Notes: generated from the sequence alone by a model not told the origin. A stretch of 29,054 nt of DNA from JANNMJ01 sp031397815 (GCA_031397815.1 JANNMJ010000038.1:1-29054); one strand, 5' to 3'; shown: positions 8,186 through 16,945, numbered from the stretch's first letter. Program-made: numbers and translations.

Positions 8186-10312
8186 CTATTTCCTGGAAGC
8201 AACCGGTTTGAAGCTCACCGCCGCGCCGCCACCGGGCGCGAGCTGGAGCGTAAGCGCCGACCGGCTATCGACGAGCTGCTTGGAGATACGGTAGGCGGTC
8301 GGGTTTTTCTGCCAGTCGGCGTCTTTGCCGTCGGCGTAAATGGTCGCTTCGTAGCGTTGGCCGGGCGTGAGAAAATCAAGCTTCAGGGGCTGCTGACGGG
8401 CGTTTTCGTCGGTGATACTGCCGAGGTACCACTCGTCTTTGCCTTTGGCTTTGCGGGCGATGGTGAGGTAATCGCCGGGTTCGGCGGCCAGAATACGCGT
8501 ATCGTCCCAATCGACGGCCACGTCTTCGATGAACTGGAAGGCGTCGAGGTGCTGGTTGTAGTTCTCGGGCAAGTCAGCAGCCATCTGGAGCGGCGAATAC
8601 ATCGTCACGTACAGCGCGAGCTGCTTGACGAGCGTGGTGTGCACCTGCCGCTGCGGCGCGTTGGGGGCATAGCCTTGCAGCTTGAAAATGCCGGGCGTGT
8701 AATCCATCGGGCCGCCCATGAGGCGGGTAAACGGCAGAATCGTCTCGTGTTCGGGGAGGTTGCCGTTGCTGAAAGCGTTGAACTCGTTGCCGCGCGCCGA
8801 CTCGCAGGCCAGCCAGTTGGGGTACGTGCGGTGCAGGCCGGTGGGGCGCACGGCTTCGTGCATATCGACCATAATCTGGTTGTCGGCGGTGAGCTGGGCG
8901 GTCCGGACGTAGTGGGTGTTCATCCACTGGCCGTCGTGGTGCTCGCCGCGCGGAATGATGCGCCCGACGTAGCCGGTTTTTACGGCGTCGTAGCCATGGG
9001 CTTTCATAAACCGGTACGCGGCATCCTGACGGCGCTCGTAGTTCGTGACTGAGCTACTCGTTTCGTGGTGCATAATAATCTTGACGCCCTTTTGGGCCGC
9101 ATAGCTTCGTAAGCCCTCGACATCAAAGTCGGGGTACGGCGTCACGAAGTCGAACACGTCTTCCTTCCAGTTATTCGCCCAATCTTCCCAGCCCACATTC
9201 CACCCCTCGACGAGCACGCCGGCGATGTGGTGCTGCGCGGCGAAATCGATGTAGCGCTTCACGTTGGCCGTATTGGCGCCGTGGCGGCCGTTGGCCTTGA
9301 GGGCATTCCAGCGGGTGCCCGCGAGCTTGATGTTGGAAGTGTCGGCGTAGTTCCAGGAGGCGCGGCTGACCTGCATCTCCCACCACACGCCGACGAATTT
9401 CTGCGGATGAATCCAGCCGGTGTCGGTGAGCTTGGTCGGCTCGTTGAGGTTGAGGATGAGCTTCGAGGCGAGCATCTCCGGAGCCTTATCGCTTACTACC
9501 ACGGTGCGCCACGGCGTGTGCTCGGGCGCTTGCAGGTACGCTTTGGCGCCGGTGCCGGTGGCATCGGGCACCAGCTGACTGGTCAGGTGGAAGGTTTTGG
9601 TATCGACGTTGATGAACATCGCCGGGTAGTTCACCAGCGCCGCCTCGTGGATATTGACGTAGAGGCCATCGTCGGATTTGAGCATCAGCGGCGTCTGCAC
9701 GCGGTTGGCGGGCGCTTTCTGCTGAATGGCGTCAATGGGCGTGGTGTTGACCTCGCTCACGCGGCTCGTCGTGTAGGCGTACTCGTTGGAGTCGTAATCG
9801 CCGGGAATCCAGAATATTTTGTGATTGGCGGGCAGGTTAAACTCGGTCAGCTCGTCCTGCACCACGAAATAGGCCACCTTCGGCTGCTGCGGCACCTCAT
9901 AACGGAAGCCGACGCCATCGGCGAATACGCGGAACACGATGTCGAGCGCGCGTTTCGGCTCGGCCTGCTGGCGCAGATGCACCGTGAGCTGCTGGTAATG
10001 GTTCCGAATACTCCTGACTTCGCCCCACACCGGCTGCCACGTCTCATCGACGTTTTTAATCTCGCTCCCGACCAGCGTCAGCGCCCCCTCGAACCCTTTG
10101 CCATCGGCGAAGGAAAGGCCGAGCCGCGACGGCGCGATGACCGTTTTCGTGCCGTGGGTAATGGTGTAGCTCGGCTGCCCGTCGGGCCGCAGGCTTACCG
10201 TCAGGCCCACTTTATCGAGCCGGGCGCTCAACGGAGCCGGGGCTTGCGCGGCAGCGCGCGAGGCACCGGTCAGGAGCAGCAATCCCACGCAGAAATTTCT
10301 CATCTTGTTCAT
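8186..10312 (-). CDS. susB: GH97 alpha-glucosidase, SusB-like
   Basis: This 708-residue periplasmic enzyme should release glucose from the non-reducing ends of malto-oligosaccharides. A Sec signal peptide (MNKMRNFCVGLLLLTGASRAAAQ) precedes an N-terminal beta-sandwich to about residue 290, a barrel to about 610, and a C-terminal beta domain. The key acidic residues of the inverting, calcium-dependent SusB subgroup are present: Glu417 in MHHETSS, Glu486 in DMHEAVRPTG, Glu504 and Glu510 in CESARGNEF. Their spacing (69, 18 and 6 residues) equals that which I recall for Glu439, Glu508, Glu526 and Glu532 of Bacteroides SusB. Glu177 in DYDSNEY is the likely further calcium ligand. Having Glu rather than Asp at the base position points to inversion. 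It lies between two GH13 genes, 80 bases after the first one. Confidence 0.95.
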   Translation of the reverse strand: MNKMRNFCVGLLLLTGASRAAAQAPAPLSARLDKVGLTVSLRPDGQPSYTITHGTKTVIAPSRLGLSFADGKGFEGALTLVGSEIKNVDETWQPVWGEVRSIRNHYQQLTVHLRQQAEPKRALDIVFRVFADGVGFRYEVPQQPKVAYFVVQDELTEFNLPANHKIFWIPGDYDSNEYAYTTSRVSEVNTTPIDAIQQKAPANRVQTPLMLKSDDGLYVNIHEAALVNYPAMFINVDTKTFHLTSQLVPDATGTGAKAYLQAPEHTPWRTVVVSDKAPEMLASKLILNLNEPTKLTDTGWIHPQKFVGVWWEMQVSRASWNYADTSNIKLAGTRWNALKANGRHGANTANVKRYIDFAAQHHIAGVLVEGWNVGWEDWANNWKEDVFDFVTPYPDFDVEGLRSYAAQKGVKIIMHHETSSSVTNYERRQDAAYRFMKAHGYDAVKTGYVGRIIPRGEHHDGQWMNTHYVRTAQLTADNQIMVDMHEAVRPTGLHRTYPNWLACESARGNEFNAFSNGNLPEHETILPFTRLMGGPMDYTPGIFKLQGYAPNAPQRQVHTTLVKQLALYVTMYSPLQMAADLPENYNQHLDAFQFIEDVAVDWDDTRILAAEPGDYLTIARKAKGKDEWYLGSITDENARQQPLKLDFLTPGQRYEATIYADGKDADWQKNPTAYRISKQLVDSRSALTLQLAPGGGAAVSFKPVASRK

Positions 10313-10392
10313 TATTCAGTCTTCCTCAGTCTTCCTACAGTATTCGTTCAGGCGAAAAATTACGCAACTCCCGAAGCGGCCGGAGTCGAGTG

Positions 10393-11760
10393 TTATTTCT
10401 TCAGAACCAAATATTGATACGGCTGTAACGTCAGCGGATTGGCGGTTTCCAGCGGCTTTCCGTCGAGCGCACTGCGCCAGCCTTTCAGGGTTACACCGGC
10501 CGGAAGCGCGAAGCTACTAGGCTTATTCCGCAGGTTTACCAGCACCCAAACCTGCTCTTTACCGGCCGTTTTAGTGAACGCGCAGACGTCATCGGTGCTG
10601 TACGACACCAGCTCACCGTTGCGAATGGCGTTGCTGCTGTTGCGGAACCGAATAAGCTGCTTGTATTCCTTCGTCAGCGCGGGGTTGGGCGTCCAGTCGA
10701 TGGGTTTGCGCGGCCCCATAAACGTCACGCGCTCGGCGTGCCCGACTTCCTGCCCGTTGTAAATCATCGGCACGGCTTTCATATAAGCCGCTACCACGAA
10801 CGCCGCCATCGCCCCGCGCTCTCCGCCGAATAGCTGCTGCGGCGTGCCTTCCCAGCTATTGACGTCGTGGTTGGAGGTGTAGCGCAGCATCCGGGCATTG
10901 GGCGCGGCGTTGCGGTAATTCGCGGTATTCACCGAATCGATGAGCTTCACGCTTTTTCCTTTGGTGAATATATCGTGCTTCATCACGTTCGTAAAGCCGA
11001 AGTCGTAACAGAGCTGAAAGCCGCTTTGGAGGTAATATTTTTTCTTGTCGCCCTCGGCCAGAAACAGCAGCTTATGCGTGCGGATGCTGTTGAGGCTTTG
11101 CAGAGCTTCGGTAAAGAATTCCTGCGTCGGGCCATCGGCGTAATCGAAGCGGTAGCCGTCGATATTGGCCTGAAATACCCAGTAGCGCAGGGCTTCAATC
11201 ATCGTCTGCCGAAGCTGCGGATTCGCGAAATTGAGCTGCGCGATATCCTTCCACTCCGGAATGGGGTTCACGATGGCGCCGTTGGCATCGTGAACGTACC
11301 AATCGGGGTGGGCCGCAACCCAAGGGTGGTCCCAGCTGGTATGGTTACCGACCCAATCGAGGATGACCGCCAACTGGCGCGCGTGCGCCGCGTCGATGAG
11401 CTTGCGCAAATCGGCGAGGGTGCCAAACTCCGGATTTACGGCGGTGTAATTCTGCACCGCAAACGGCGAATCCACGGCGCGCAGCTTGCCAATAGGAAAA
11501 ATGGGCATCAGATAAACCACATCCACCCCAAGGGCTTTAATAGAATCCAGACGCGCCAAAACGGCCTCGAAAGTGCCCGCCTTGCTAAACCCACGCATAT
11601 TGACCTGATAGATGGTCGCGTTCTGGGCGTCGGGTACGCCTTTGAACGGCTTACCGTATTGTGCGGGGTCAGGAGTAGCCGCTTGCTGCGCACGGCTTGG
11701 CCCGGCAACCGCGCACAGCGCCAGCAAGGTAATTAAGGCAGAATAAGCTGATTTTCTCAA
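10393..11760 (-). CDS. GH13 alpha-amylase-family enzyme, secreted (SusA-like role)
   Basis: This 455-residue GH13 enzyme begins with a signal peptide I (MRKSAYSALITLLALCAVAG, then PSRAQQ) and no lipobox, so it is probably periplasmic. The catalytic residues are Asp206 in DGYRFDYADG, Glu236 in LLFLAEGDKKK and Asp299 in YTSNHDVNSWEG, with region I in VILDWVGNHTSWDH. The C-terminus PYQYLVLKK is nearly that of the lipoprotein amylase, and the two align along their whole length, so they are paralogues on either side of the GH97 gene. The start codon is TTG at 11760; no in-frame ATG, GTG or TTG lies upstream before a stop, and the signal peptide starts right there. A 252-base gap with two repeat elements separates it from susD. 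It probably acts on imported oligosaccharides like SusA, but that is inference. Confidence 0.92.
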   Translation of the reverse strand: MRKSAYSALITLLALCAVAGPSRAQQAATPDPAQYGKPFKGVPDAQNATIYQVNMRGFSKAGTFEAVLARLDSIKALGVDVVYLMPIFPIGKLRAVDSPFAVQNYTAVNPEFGTLADLRKLIDAAHARQLAVILDWVGNHTSWDHPWVAAHPDWYVHDANGAIVNPIPEWKDIAQLNFANPQLRQTMIEALRYWVFQANIDGYRFDYADGPTQEFFTEALQSLNSIRTHKLLFLAEGDKKKYYLQSGFQLCYDFGFTNVMKHDIFTKGKSVKLIDSVNTANYRNAAPNARMLRYTSNHDVNSWEGTPQQLFGGERGAMAAFVVAAYMKAVPMIYNGQEVGHAERVTFMGPRKPIDWTPNPALTKEYKQLIRFRNSSNAIRNGELVSYSTDDVCAFTKTAGKEQVWVLVNLRNKPSSFALPAGVTLKGWRSALDGKPLETANPLTLQPYQYLVLKK

Positions 11761-11792
11761 GAAATTGGCAGGTTGGTGTGGCCAGTGTGGCC

Positions 11793-11817
11793 GGCTCTGT
11801 CCCAGAGACGGCGTTGA
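11793..11817 (+). repeat. Copy of a GGCTCTGTCYCAGAGACGGC repeat
   Basis: The 25 bases beginning GGCTCTGTCCCAGAGACG are also found on the minus strand at 23536-23560, with one difference over the core. The flanking GTGG(C/T)C is also shared. Here only one arm occurs, between the amylase start and the long inverted repeat; the other locus has two arms facing each other. It is a dispersed intergenic element of unknown role. Confidence 0.6.
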
Positions 11818-11872
11818 GACGGGTAAATCTGAAAATAGCCCCCGCCGTGGTAATTAAAATCAGTAAACAGCA

Positions 11873-11984
11873 TTTGTCATTGCGAGCGAAGCGAAGCAAT
11901 CCTCGTTGCACCGGCACGGCAGCTGAGTAAGCGCCCCGAACAAACGAAGATTGCTTCGTCGCAAAGCCTCCTCGCAATGACAAA
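11873..11984. repeat. REP-like inverted repeat with TTTGTCATTGCGAG ends
   Basis: A 112-base element is bounded by TTTGTCATTGCGAG (11873-11886) and its exact reverse complement (11971-11984). Inside are further partly complementary parts, CGAAGCGAAGCAATC on the left and GATTGCTTCGTCGC on the right. I recognise the GTCATTGCGAGCGAAGCGAAGCAATC family as a dispersed intergenic repeat of Bacteroidota genomes. It lies between susD and the first amylase within the presumed operon. There its RNA hairpin could protect the susCD end of the message or lower expression of the enzyme genes. Confidence 0.8.
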
Positions 11985-12012
11985 TATTAGCTGATCGCTG
12001 ATGAGCGGATTA

Positions 12013-13632
12013 TTAATAACCCGGATTCTGCACCAGCCCGGGGTTGGCCACGAGGTCGGTCGACGGAATCGGGAAGAGATTGAGGTTGTCGGGAATGCCC
12101 TGACCGGCTTTTACGCCACCTTTCCACGGCCACAGGTAGCTGGCGCCGGTGAATTTGCCGAAGCGGATGAGGTCGGTGCGGCGCGAGGCTTCCCAATACA
12201 GCTCCCGGGCCCGCTCATCGAGGATAAAGTCGGGCGCGGTCAGGTCGGCGGCCGTAATTCGGCCGTTGGTGTTGCCGTAAGCGCGGTCGCGCAGGGCGTT
12301 CACGTAATCGAGGGCGAGGGCTTGGGTGCCGCCCGCACCGCCACGCAGCACGGCTTCCGCGTACATCAGATAGACGTCGCCGAGGCGGAAGAGCGGGAAG
12401 TCGGTATCAACGAAAATGAGCTGCGGGTCGCCGCCGTTGGCGCCCGTAGAGGTTTTGTTTTTCCACTTCGCAACGGCATATCCGTCGGTGAAGAGGGTCA
12501 GGTCGTTGATTTCGAGGCTCTGGCCCGCCGTAAAGAAGATCGCCCGGCGGTCGATGGTCCCCTGCGGATTTGGGAAGAGGTTGGGGAGGTTTTTCCGGGT
12601 CCGGTTACCCGCCCAGCCACTGTTGATGCCAAAGGCGCTGGTGGTCATCCGGCCGCCCACTGCCGCGTGGACCAAGTAAGTAGTGCCGCCGTAAACCTGC
12701 GAAACGCGGCCGTCGCTGGTAATCGGGAAGATGATTTCCGATGCCGATGTGATGTTATTATCTGCCAAAAACAACAGCCGATATTCCGGCGCCAGCCGAT
12801 AGTCAGCGCCCAGAATCTTATTACAGTACGTGAGGCACTCGGTGTAGCGCCCGACGCCGGTATAAACCTGCGCGTTGAGGTAAAGCTTGGCCAGCAGCGT
12901 CCAGACGGCGCCTTGGTCGGCGCGGCCGTAGGGGCTGGTGTGGGCGGGCTTCAGCAGCGGCTCAATAGACTTCAGCTCCGATTCGATGTACGCGAATAAA
13001 TCGGCCCGGCTTATCTGGCGGGGCGGCCGGACGCTCGGCAAGTCGGCTTCGGTCACGAAGGGCACGTTGCCGTACAAATCGAGCGCGTGGTAATAGGCCA
13101 GCGCGCGCAAGAAACGCGCTTCCGCCCGGTCGAGGCGGGCATTTTCGGCGTCGGTGCCGGTGATGTCGCGGCTGCTGAGCTTCTCGTCGGAGGTTTCCCG
13201 AATAAACTCGTTGCAGTTGGCGACTTCGTAGAAAATCCGCGAATAATTGTTGTAGAGCAAGTCGTTGTTCGCCGTCCAGCGCGTGGTGTTGAGCTGTTGC
13301 AGCGGCACGTTATTCCACGCCACTACGGCCTCGTCGGTGGTCAGCTCCTGCAAGTACCAGTACGCGCGGAGGTACGACGTTTCGCCTTCGTCCTTGCCTT
13401 GCCCGGCGAATAGATCGGGGTTACCGGAATCGCCGGACAAATTAAAGCCCGCGTATAGCTTCGCCAGCAGCCGAAGGTAATTCGACGGGTCGCGGTACAC
13501 CTGCTCGGTGCTCAGGTCGTAGAATGGCTCGCGGTCGAGGTCTTTTGTACACGCCGCCAAGCCGCCGGTGAGGAGGGAAGCGGCTACGGCCAACGTCAGG
13601 CGGCTACGACGGAAGAGAGATTGGAATTTCAT
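12013..13632 (-). CDS. susD: SusD/RagB-family nutrient-binding outer-membrane lipoprotein
   Basis: This 539-residue protein forms the surface lid of the SusCD importer and should bind the oligosaccharide. The start is ATG at 13632; the TTG two codons upstream is unlikely. The signal peptide ends GGLAAC with Cys28 lipidated, followed by TKDLDREPFYDLS, the usual SusD opening. The body shows SusD/RagB features: helical TPR-like repeats (DRAEARFLRALAYYHALDLY, WTLLAKLYLNAQVY), a family hallmark near the C-terminus (ILDERARELYWEASRRTDLIRFGKF), and the ending LFPIPSTDLVANPGLVQNPGY. The gene begins 25 bases after the susC stop, so the two are certainly co-transcribed. Starch specificity is inferred from the neighbouring amylases and GH97, not from the binding residues. 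Confidence 0.97.
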   Translation of the reverse strand: MKFQSLFRRSRLTLAVAASLLTGGLAACTKDLDREPFYDLSTEQVYRDPSNYLRLLAKLYAGFNLSGDSGNPDLFAGQGKDEGETSYLRAYWYLQELTTDEAVVAWNNVPLQQLNTTRWTANNDLLYNNYSRIFYEVANCNEFIRETSDEKLSSRDITGTDAENARLDRAEARFLRALAYYHALDLYGNVPFVTEADLPSVRPPRQISRADLFAYIESELKSIEPLLKPAHTSPYGRADQGAVWTLLAKLYLNAQVYTGVGRYTECLTYCNKILGADYRLAPEYRLLFLADNNITSASEIIFPITSDGRVSQVYGGTTYLVHAAVGGRMTTSAFGINSGWAGNRTRKNLPNLFPNPQGTIDRRAIFFTAGQSLEINDLTLFTDGYAVAKWKNKTSTGANGGDPQLIFVDTDFPLFRLGDVYLMYAEAVLRGGAGGTQALALDYVNALRDRAYGNTNGRITAADLTAPDFILDERARELYWEASRRTDLIRFGKFTGASYLWPWKGGVKAGQGIPDNLNLFPIPSTDLVANPGLVQNPGY

Positions 13633-13657
13633 GATCAATCAGGAAGAATATCTGACG

Positions 13658-16600
13658 TTAAAAACCGAAGTTGAGGCCCAGCGTCACCGTGCGCGGCAAG
13701 GGGTAGAAATTACTGTCGATTCCGTTAGCGCGCTCGGGGTCGAGGCCCGAGTAGCTCGTCAGGAGCAGCAGATTCTGACCGGCCAGCGTGAGCTGTAGGG
13801 TGGTGCCACTTTTTACGAGGCTGCCGAAATCATAGCCCAGCGTTACGTTCTGAAGGCGCACGAACGAGCCGTCTTCGAGGTTGATATCGCTGAATGGCTG
13901 CGAGTTCCTGAAATTGGTTTCGTAAATAGCCGGCACCACGTTGGAAGAATAACCCAGCGTAGTATTCAGGCCGTAATAATTGCTCTGACCACCGGCCACG
14001 GTATTATACACATAGCCGCCGATATTGGAGCGCACGGTAAAGGCCAGATTGGCTTTGCCGTAGCTCAGGTTCGAGCTGAACCCGAGAATGGCTTTAGGCG
14101 CCGGCGATTTGCCGTACACTTTATCGCGGTCGTTGATGATGCCGTCGCCGTTTTGGTCAACGTACTGATTGGTGCTTGGGTCGGCGGTGGCGCTTTGCAC
14201 GGGCTTACCGTTCTCGTATTTCTGCTGCCACAGGAAGAACGTGTTCGGGGCGTAACCTACCGCGTTCATCTGCACGAACTGGAAATTGCCGATCCCGCCG
14301 GTTGGCGTGCCGAGGTAATTAGGGTCCTGGGCTTGCAGGAGCTTGGTAATCTTGCCGCGGTTCATGGTGGCGTTGAAGTTCACCGACCAGTTGAGGCGCT
14401 CGCCCTGAATCACGTTGTAGTTCAAGGCCAGCTCCACGCCCCGGTTTTCCATGTTGCCGATATTGGCGAGCAGCGGATTGGTGAGGTTGCTACCGGCCGG
14501 AATCGGCACGACGGCCAATAAATCCTGAGTTTTCCGCAGGTAAACATCCACGGAACCCGTCAGGCGGTTGTTGAAGAAACCGTAATCCAAGCCGATGTCG
14601 TAGGTCGCGGTTTGCTCCCATTTCAGGTCAGGCGTGTATGCGACGGCTTTGTAGGTGTAAACGGTGTCCTGCCCGAAAATCTGCCGCACCACGGGGCCGC
14701 CGAGGCTGTATTTCGGCAAATACGGGTAGTCGCCGGTGACGCCCGCAATGTCCTGCTGACCCGTGATGCCGTAGCTGGCGCGCAGCTTCAGGTCGGAAAC
14801 CGTCGGCGAGCCGTTCAGGAACTCTTCTTTGTTGATTCGCCACGCGACCGACGCGGCCGGGAAGTTGCCCCACCGATTTTCGGGGCTGAAGTGCGACGAC
14901 GCATCCGTCCGCATCGTCGCCGTGAGTAGGTAACGATCCTTGTAATTGTAGTTCACCCGCCCGTAGTACGAGAGCAGCGTGTACTGCGTCTTGAAAGGGT
15001 TTTGCGACGGGTTGAGGGGGTTAGTGCGCGAGCCGTCGGCGCGGTACGCGAAGCGGAACGGCGAATAGGTGTAGAAATCCTGATACGAGTAACCGGCGAG
15101 GGCTTCAATATGGTGGTCGCCGAGCTGCTTGCTGTAATTGAGGTAGGTTTCGAGCAGCTTGTTATTCTTGTCCTGCCGGTAGGTGTTGTTCTGGCCCTGC
15201 GTAGAAAAGTCGAGCGAGGAAGTGGCCGGGACGAAGATGCTGCCGTTCCCGCGCGACACATCGTAGCCGAGGTTCAGGTTGGCATGGAGGTCGGGGAGGA
15301 AATGCAGCTTGTAATCGAACTGCACGTTGCCGATGCTGCGCAGCACGGTGCTACGGTCGCGCTTGTCGTTGAGCCGCGCAACGGGGTTGCGGTCGGTGAG
15401 CGGGTTTGGGATGGCGCCGTCTTTCCACTCGTAATAGCCGTTGAACTCCTCGTTGCCGCTGTAGATAGGCTGCGTGGGGTTGAAGCGAACGGCGCCGCCA
15501 ATGGCGCCCTGGTCGGCGAAGCGGTAGTCGGCCCAGGTGGCTTTTTGATTCAGCTCGATGCGCAGGTGATTATTGAAGAGGCGCGGCGAAAGACCGATGG
15601 ACGCCGAATTTCGTTTCAGATTACCCGTCCTGAGCGTTCCATCCTGATTGAGGTAGCTCAACGATACCCGGTACGGCACGTGCTTGATGCTGCCCGTCAG
15701 GCTCGCGCTGTTGTCGGTCGTCCAGGCGGTCTGGTAAATGGCATCCTGCCAGTCGGTGTTGGCGGTGCCCAGAAACGCGGCGTTATTCCCCGGAATGGTG
15801 CCGTCCGCGATGGCTTGGGTCATCAGCGCCCGATACTGGTCGGCGCTCAGCACATCCACTTTGCCGTAGTTCGTCGCCCGCGACACCTGCGAGTTGAAAT
15901 TAAAGTGCGTGCCTTCCCCATCGACCCCCTTTTTAGTGGTGATGATGATGACGCCATTCGACGCCCGCGAGCCGTAAATGGCAGTCGCGGAAGCGTCTTT
16001 GAGGATCGTAAAGCTCTCGATGTCGTTCGGGTTCACCAGCGAAAGCGGATTACCCGCGCCCGCAATGCCTTGGTTGTCAACGGGCACGCCGTCGATTACG
16101 ATAAGCGGGTCGTTACTCGCGTTCAGCGATGAGCCACCCCGAATCCGAATCACGCTGGCCTCGCCGGGGGCGCCCCCGCCAGTGGTGATCTGCACCCCGG
16201 CCACTTTGCCCTGCACCAGCTGATCCGGCGACGTCACCTGGCCTTTCACGAAGTCTTTCGTCGTGACGGTGGTCACGGAGCCGGTTACGTCCTGCCGGCG
16301 GGTCGTGCCGTAGCCCACCACCACGGCCTCGCTCAGCTGGGCCATATTGTCGGTGAGGGTAACGGCCGCCACTTGCGTCGGCTGTCCGTCGAGCACGCTC
16401 ACCGATACGCGGGTCGGGTTCAGCCCAATAGACGAGTACACCAGCGTGTACGTGCCGACCGGTACGTTAGGAATCGAGTAAGCACCCGTCGCGTCGGTGG
16501 CTACGCCCAGCGACGTGCCCTCTACCAGCACCGTGATACCGGGCACGCCTTCGCCCCGGGCATCCACCACGCGGCCGGTAATGGTCCCGTTAACGAGCTG

Positions 16601-16783
16601 CTGAAAAAGCAAGCTCTCTGGGGCGAAGCTCGAAGCCGCCCGCATACCGGTAGCGGTGGCCACCAGGAGGGTCGGGCGGGCAAGCCCAGGCGCCGGACTG
16701 ATAGCCAAAGCTCCCAACAAAGCAGGCAGTACCGATTTTCGTAGAGACCGGACTGTAAGATGTAGCCGTAACGGGTGCGACAT
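13658..16783 (-). CDS. susC: SusC/RagA-family TonB-dependent outer-membrane transporter
   Basis: This protein of about 1041 residues is the TonB-dependent channel that imports oligosaccharides with the SusD lid. I start at the ATG at 16783, where a signal-like segment begins (MSHPLRLHLTVRSLRKSVLP then ALLGALAISPAPGLA). The longer reading from 16852 adds 23 non-signal residues. Domains in order: a carboxypeptidase-regulatory-like beta-sandwich at about residues 65-145 (NGTITGRVVDARGEGVPGIT), a TonB-box-like segment SEAVVVGYG at 151-159, a plug at about 160-270 (VIRIRGGSSLNASNDPLIVI, DGVPVDN), then a long barrel ending VTLGLNFGF with terminal Phe. No STN sigma-signalling domain is visible. It is the first gene of the locus, and a TAGGTTTGC box lies about 150 bases upstream. 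Confidence 0.97.
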   Translation of the reverse strand: MSHPLRLHLTVRSLRKSVLPALLGALAISPAPGLARPTLLVATATGMRAASSFAPESLLFQQLVNGTITGRVVDARGEGVPGITVLVEGTSLGVATDATGAYSIPNVPVGTYTLVYSSIGLNPTRVSVSVLDGQPTQVAAVTLTDNMAQLSEAVVVGYGTTRRQDVTGSVTTVTTKDFVKGQVTSPDQLVQGKVAGVQITTGGGAPGEASVIRIRGGSSLNASNDPLIVIDGVPVDNQGIAGAGNPLSLVNPNDIESFTILKDASATAIYGSRASNGVIIITTKKGVDGEGTHFNFNSQVSRATNYGKVDVLSADQYRALMTQAIADGTIPGNNAAFLGTANTDWQDAIYQTAWTTDNSASLTGSIKHVPYRVSLSYLNQDGTLRTGNLKRNSASIGLSPRLFNNHLRIELNQKATWADYRFADQGAIGGAVRFNPTQPIYSGNEEFNGYYEWKDGAIPNPLTDRNPVARLNDKRDRSTVLRSIGNVQFDYKLHFLPDLHANLNLGYDVSRGNGSIFVPATSSLDFSTQGQNNTYRQDKNNKLLETYLNYSKQLGDHHIEALAGYSYQDFYTYSPFRFAYRADGSRTNPLNPSQNPFKTQYTLLSYYGRVNYNYKDRYLLTATMRTDASSHFSPENRWGNFPAASVAWRINKEEFLNGSPTVSDLKLRASYGITGQQDIAGVTGDYPYLPKYSLGGPVVRQIFGQDTVYTYKAVAYTPDLKWEQTATYDIGLDYGFFNNRLTGSVDVYLRKTQDLLAVVPIPAGSNLTNPLLANIGNMENRGVELALNYNVIQGERLNWSVNFNATMNRGKITKLLQAQDPNYLGTPTGGIGNFQFVQMNAVGYAPNTFFLWQQKYENGKPVQSATADPSTNQYVDQNGDGIINDRDKVYGKSPAPKAILGFSSNLSYGKANLAFTVRSNIGGYVYNTVAGGQSNYYGLNTTLGYSSNVVPAIYETNFRNSQPFSDINLEDGSFVRLQNVTLGYDFGSLVKSGTTLQLTLAGQNLLLLTSYSGLDPERANGIDSNFYPLPRTVTLGLNFGF

Positions 16784-16936
16784 GGACGGGAAGTTCAGGT
16801 AGTTGATACCGATTCGTTGAGTTGCCTCTTCCCCCTTACTTGAGCCTTTCAAGAGCCGCCTTCAAGCCCGCCGCGCCGCTTGGCTCAGCTATGCCTGGCA
16901 ATCGTTTGTGCGCGTGCCGTAAAGAGGGAGGAGTTA

Positions 16937-16945
16937 GCAAACCTA
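16937..16945 (-). promoter_or_regulatory. Probable -7 promoter box of the susC operon
   Basis: On the minus strand the bases are TAGGTTTGC, an exact match to TAnnTTTGY of Bacteroidota promoters. No clear -33 TTG lies at the normal distance, which fits a promoter that needs an activator such as the SusR-like protein. Transcription from here would give a leader of about 148 bases before the susC ATG. Confidence 0.5.

Noticed and set aside
9227..10417. A 396-codon plus-strand open frame opposite the GH97 gene
   Set aside because: It is the antisense shadow of a clearly real GH97 gene. Its translation is rich in Val, Gly, Arg and His, with no domain or signal. High G+C makes such frames common.
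11873..11984. CRISPR-like or attachment-site reading of the inverted repeats
   Set aside because: There are no regularly spaced direct repeats, no spacers, and no cas, integrase or transposase gene in the window. The element is a palindrome, not an array.
15002..16132. A 376-codon plus-strand open frame opposite susC
   Set aside because: susC coding is certain over this interval. The antisense product is Val/Arg-rich and shows no family features.
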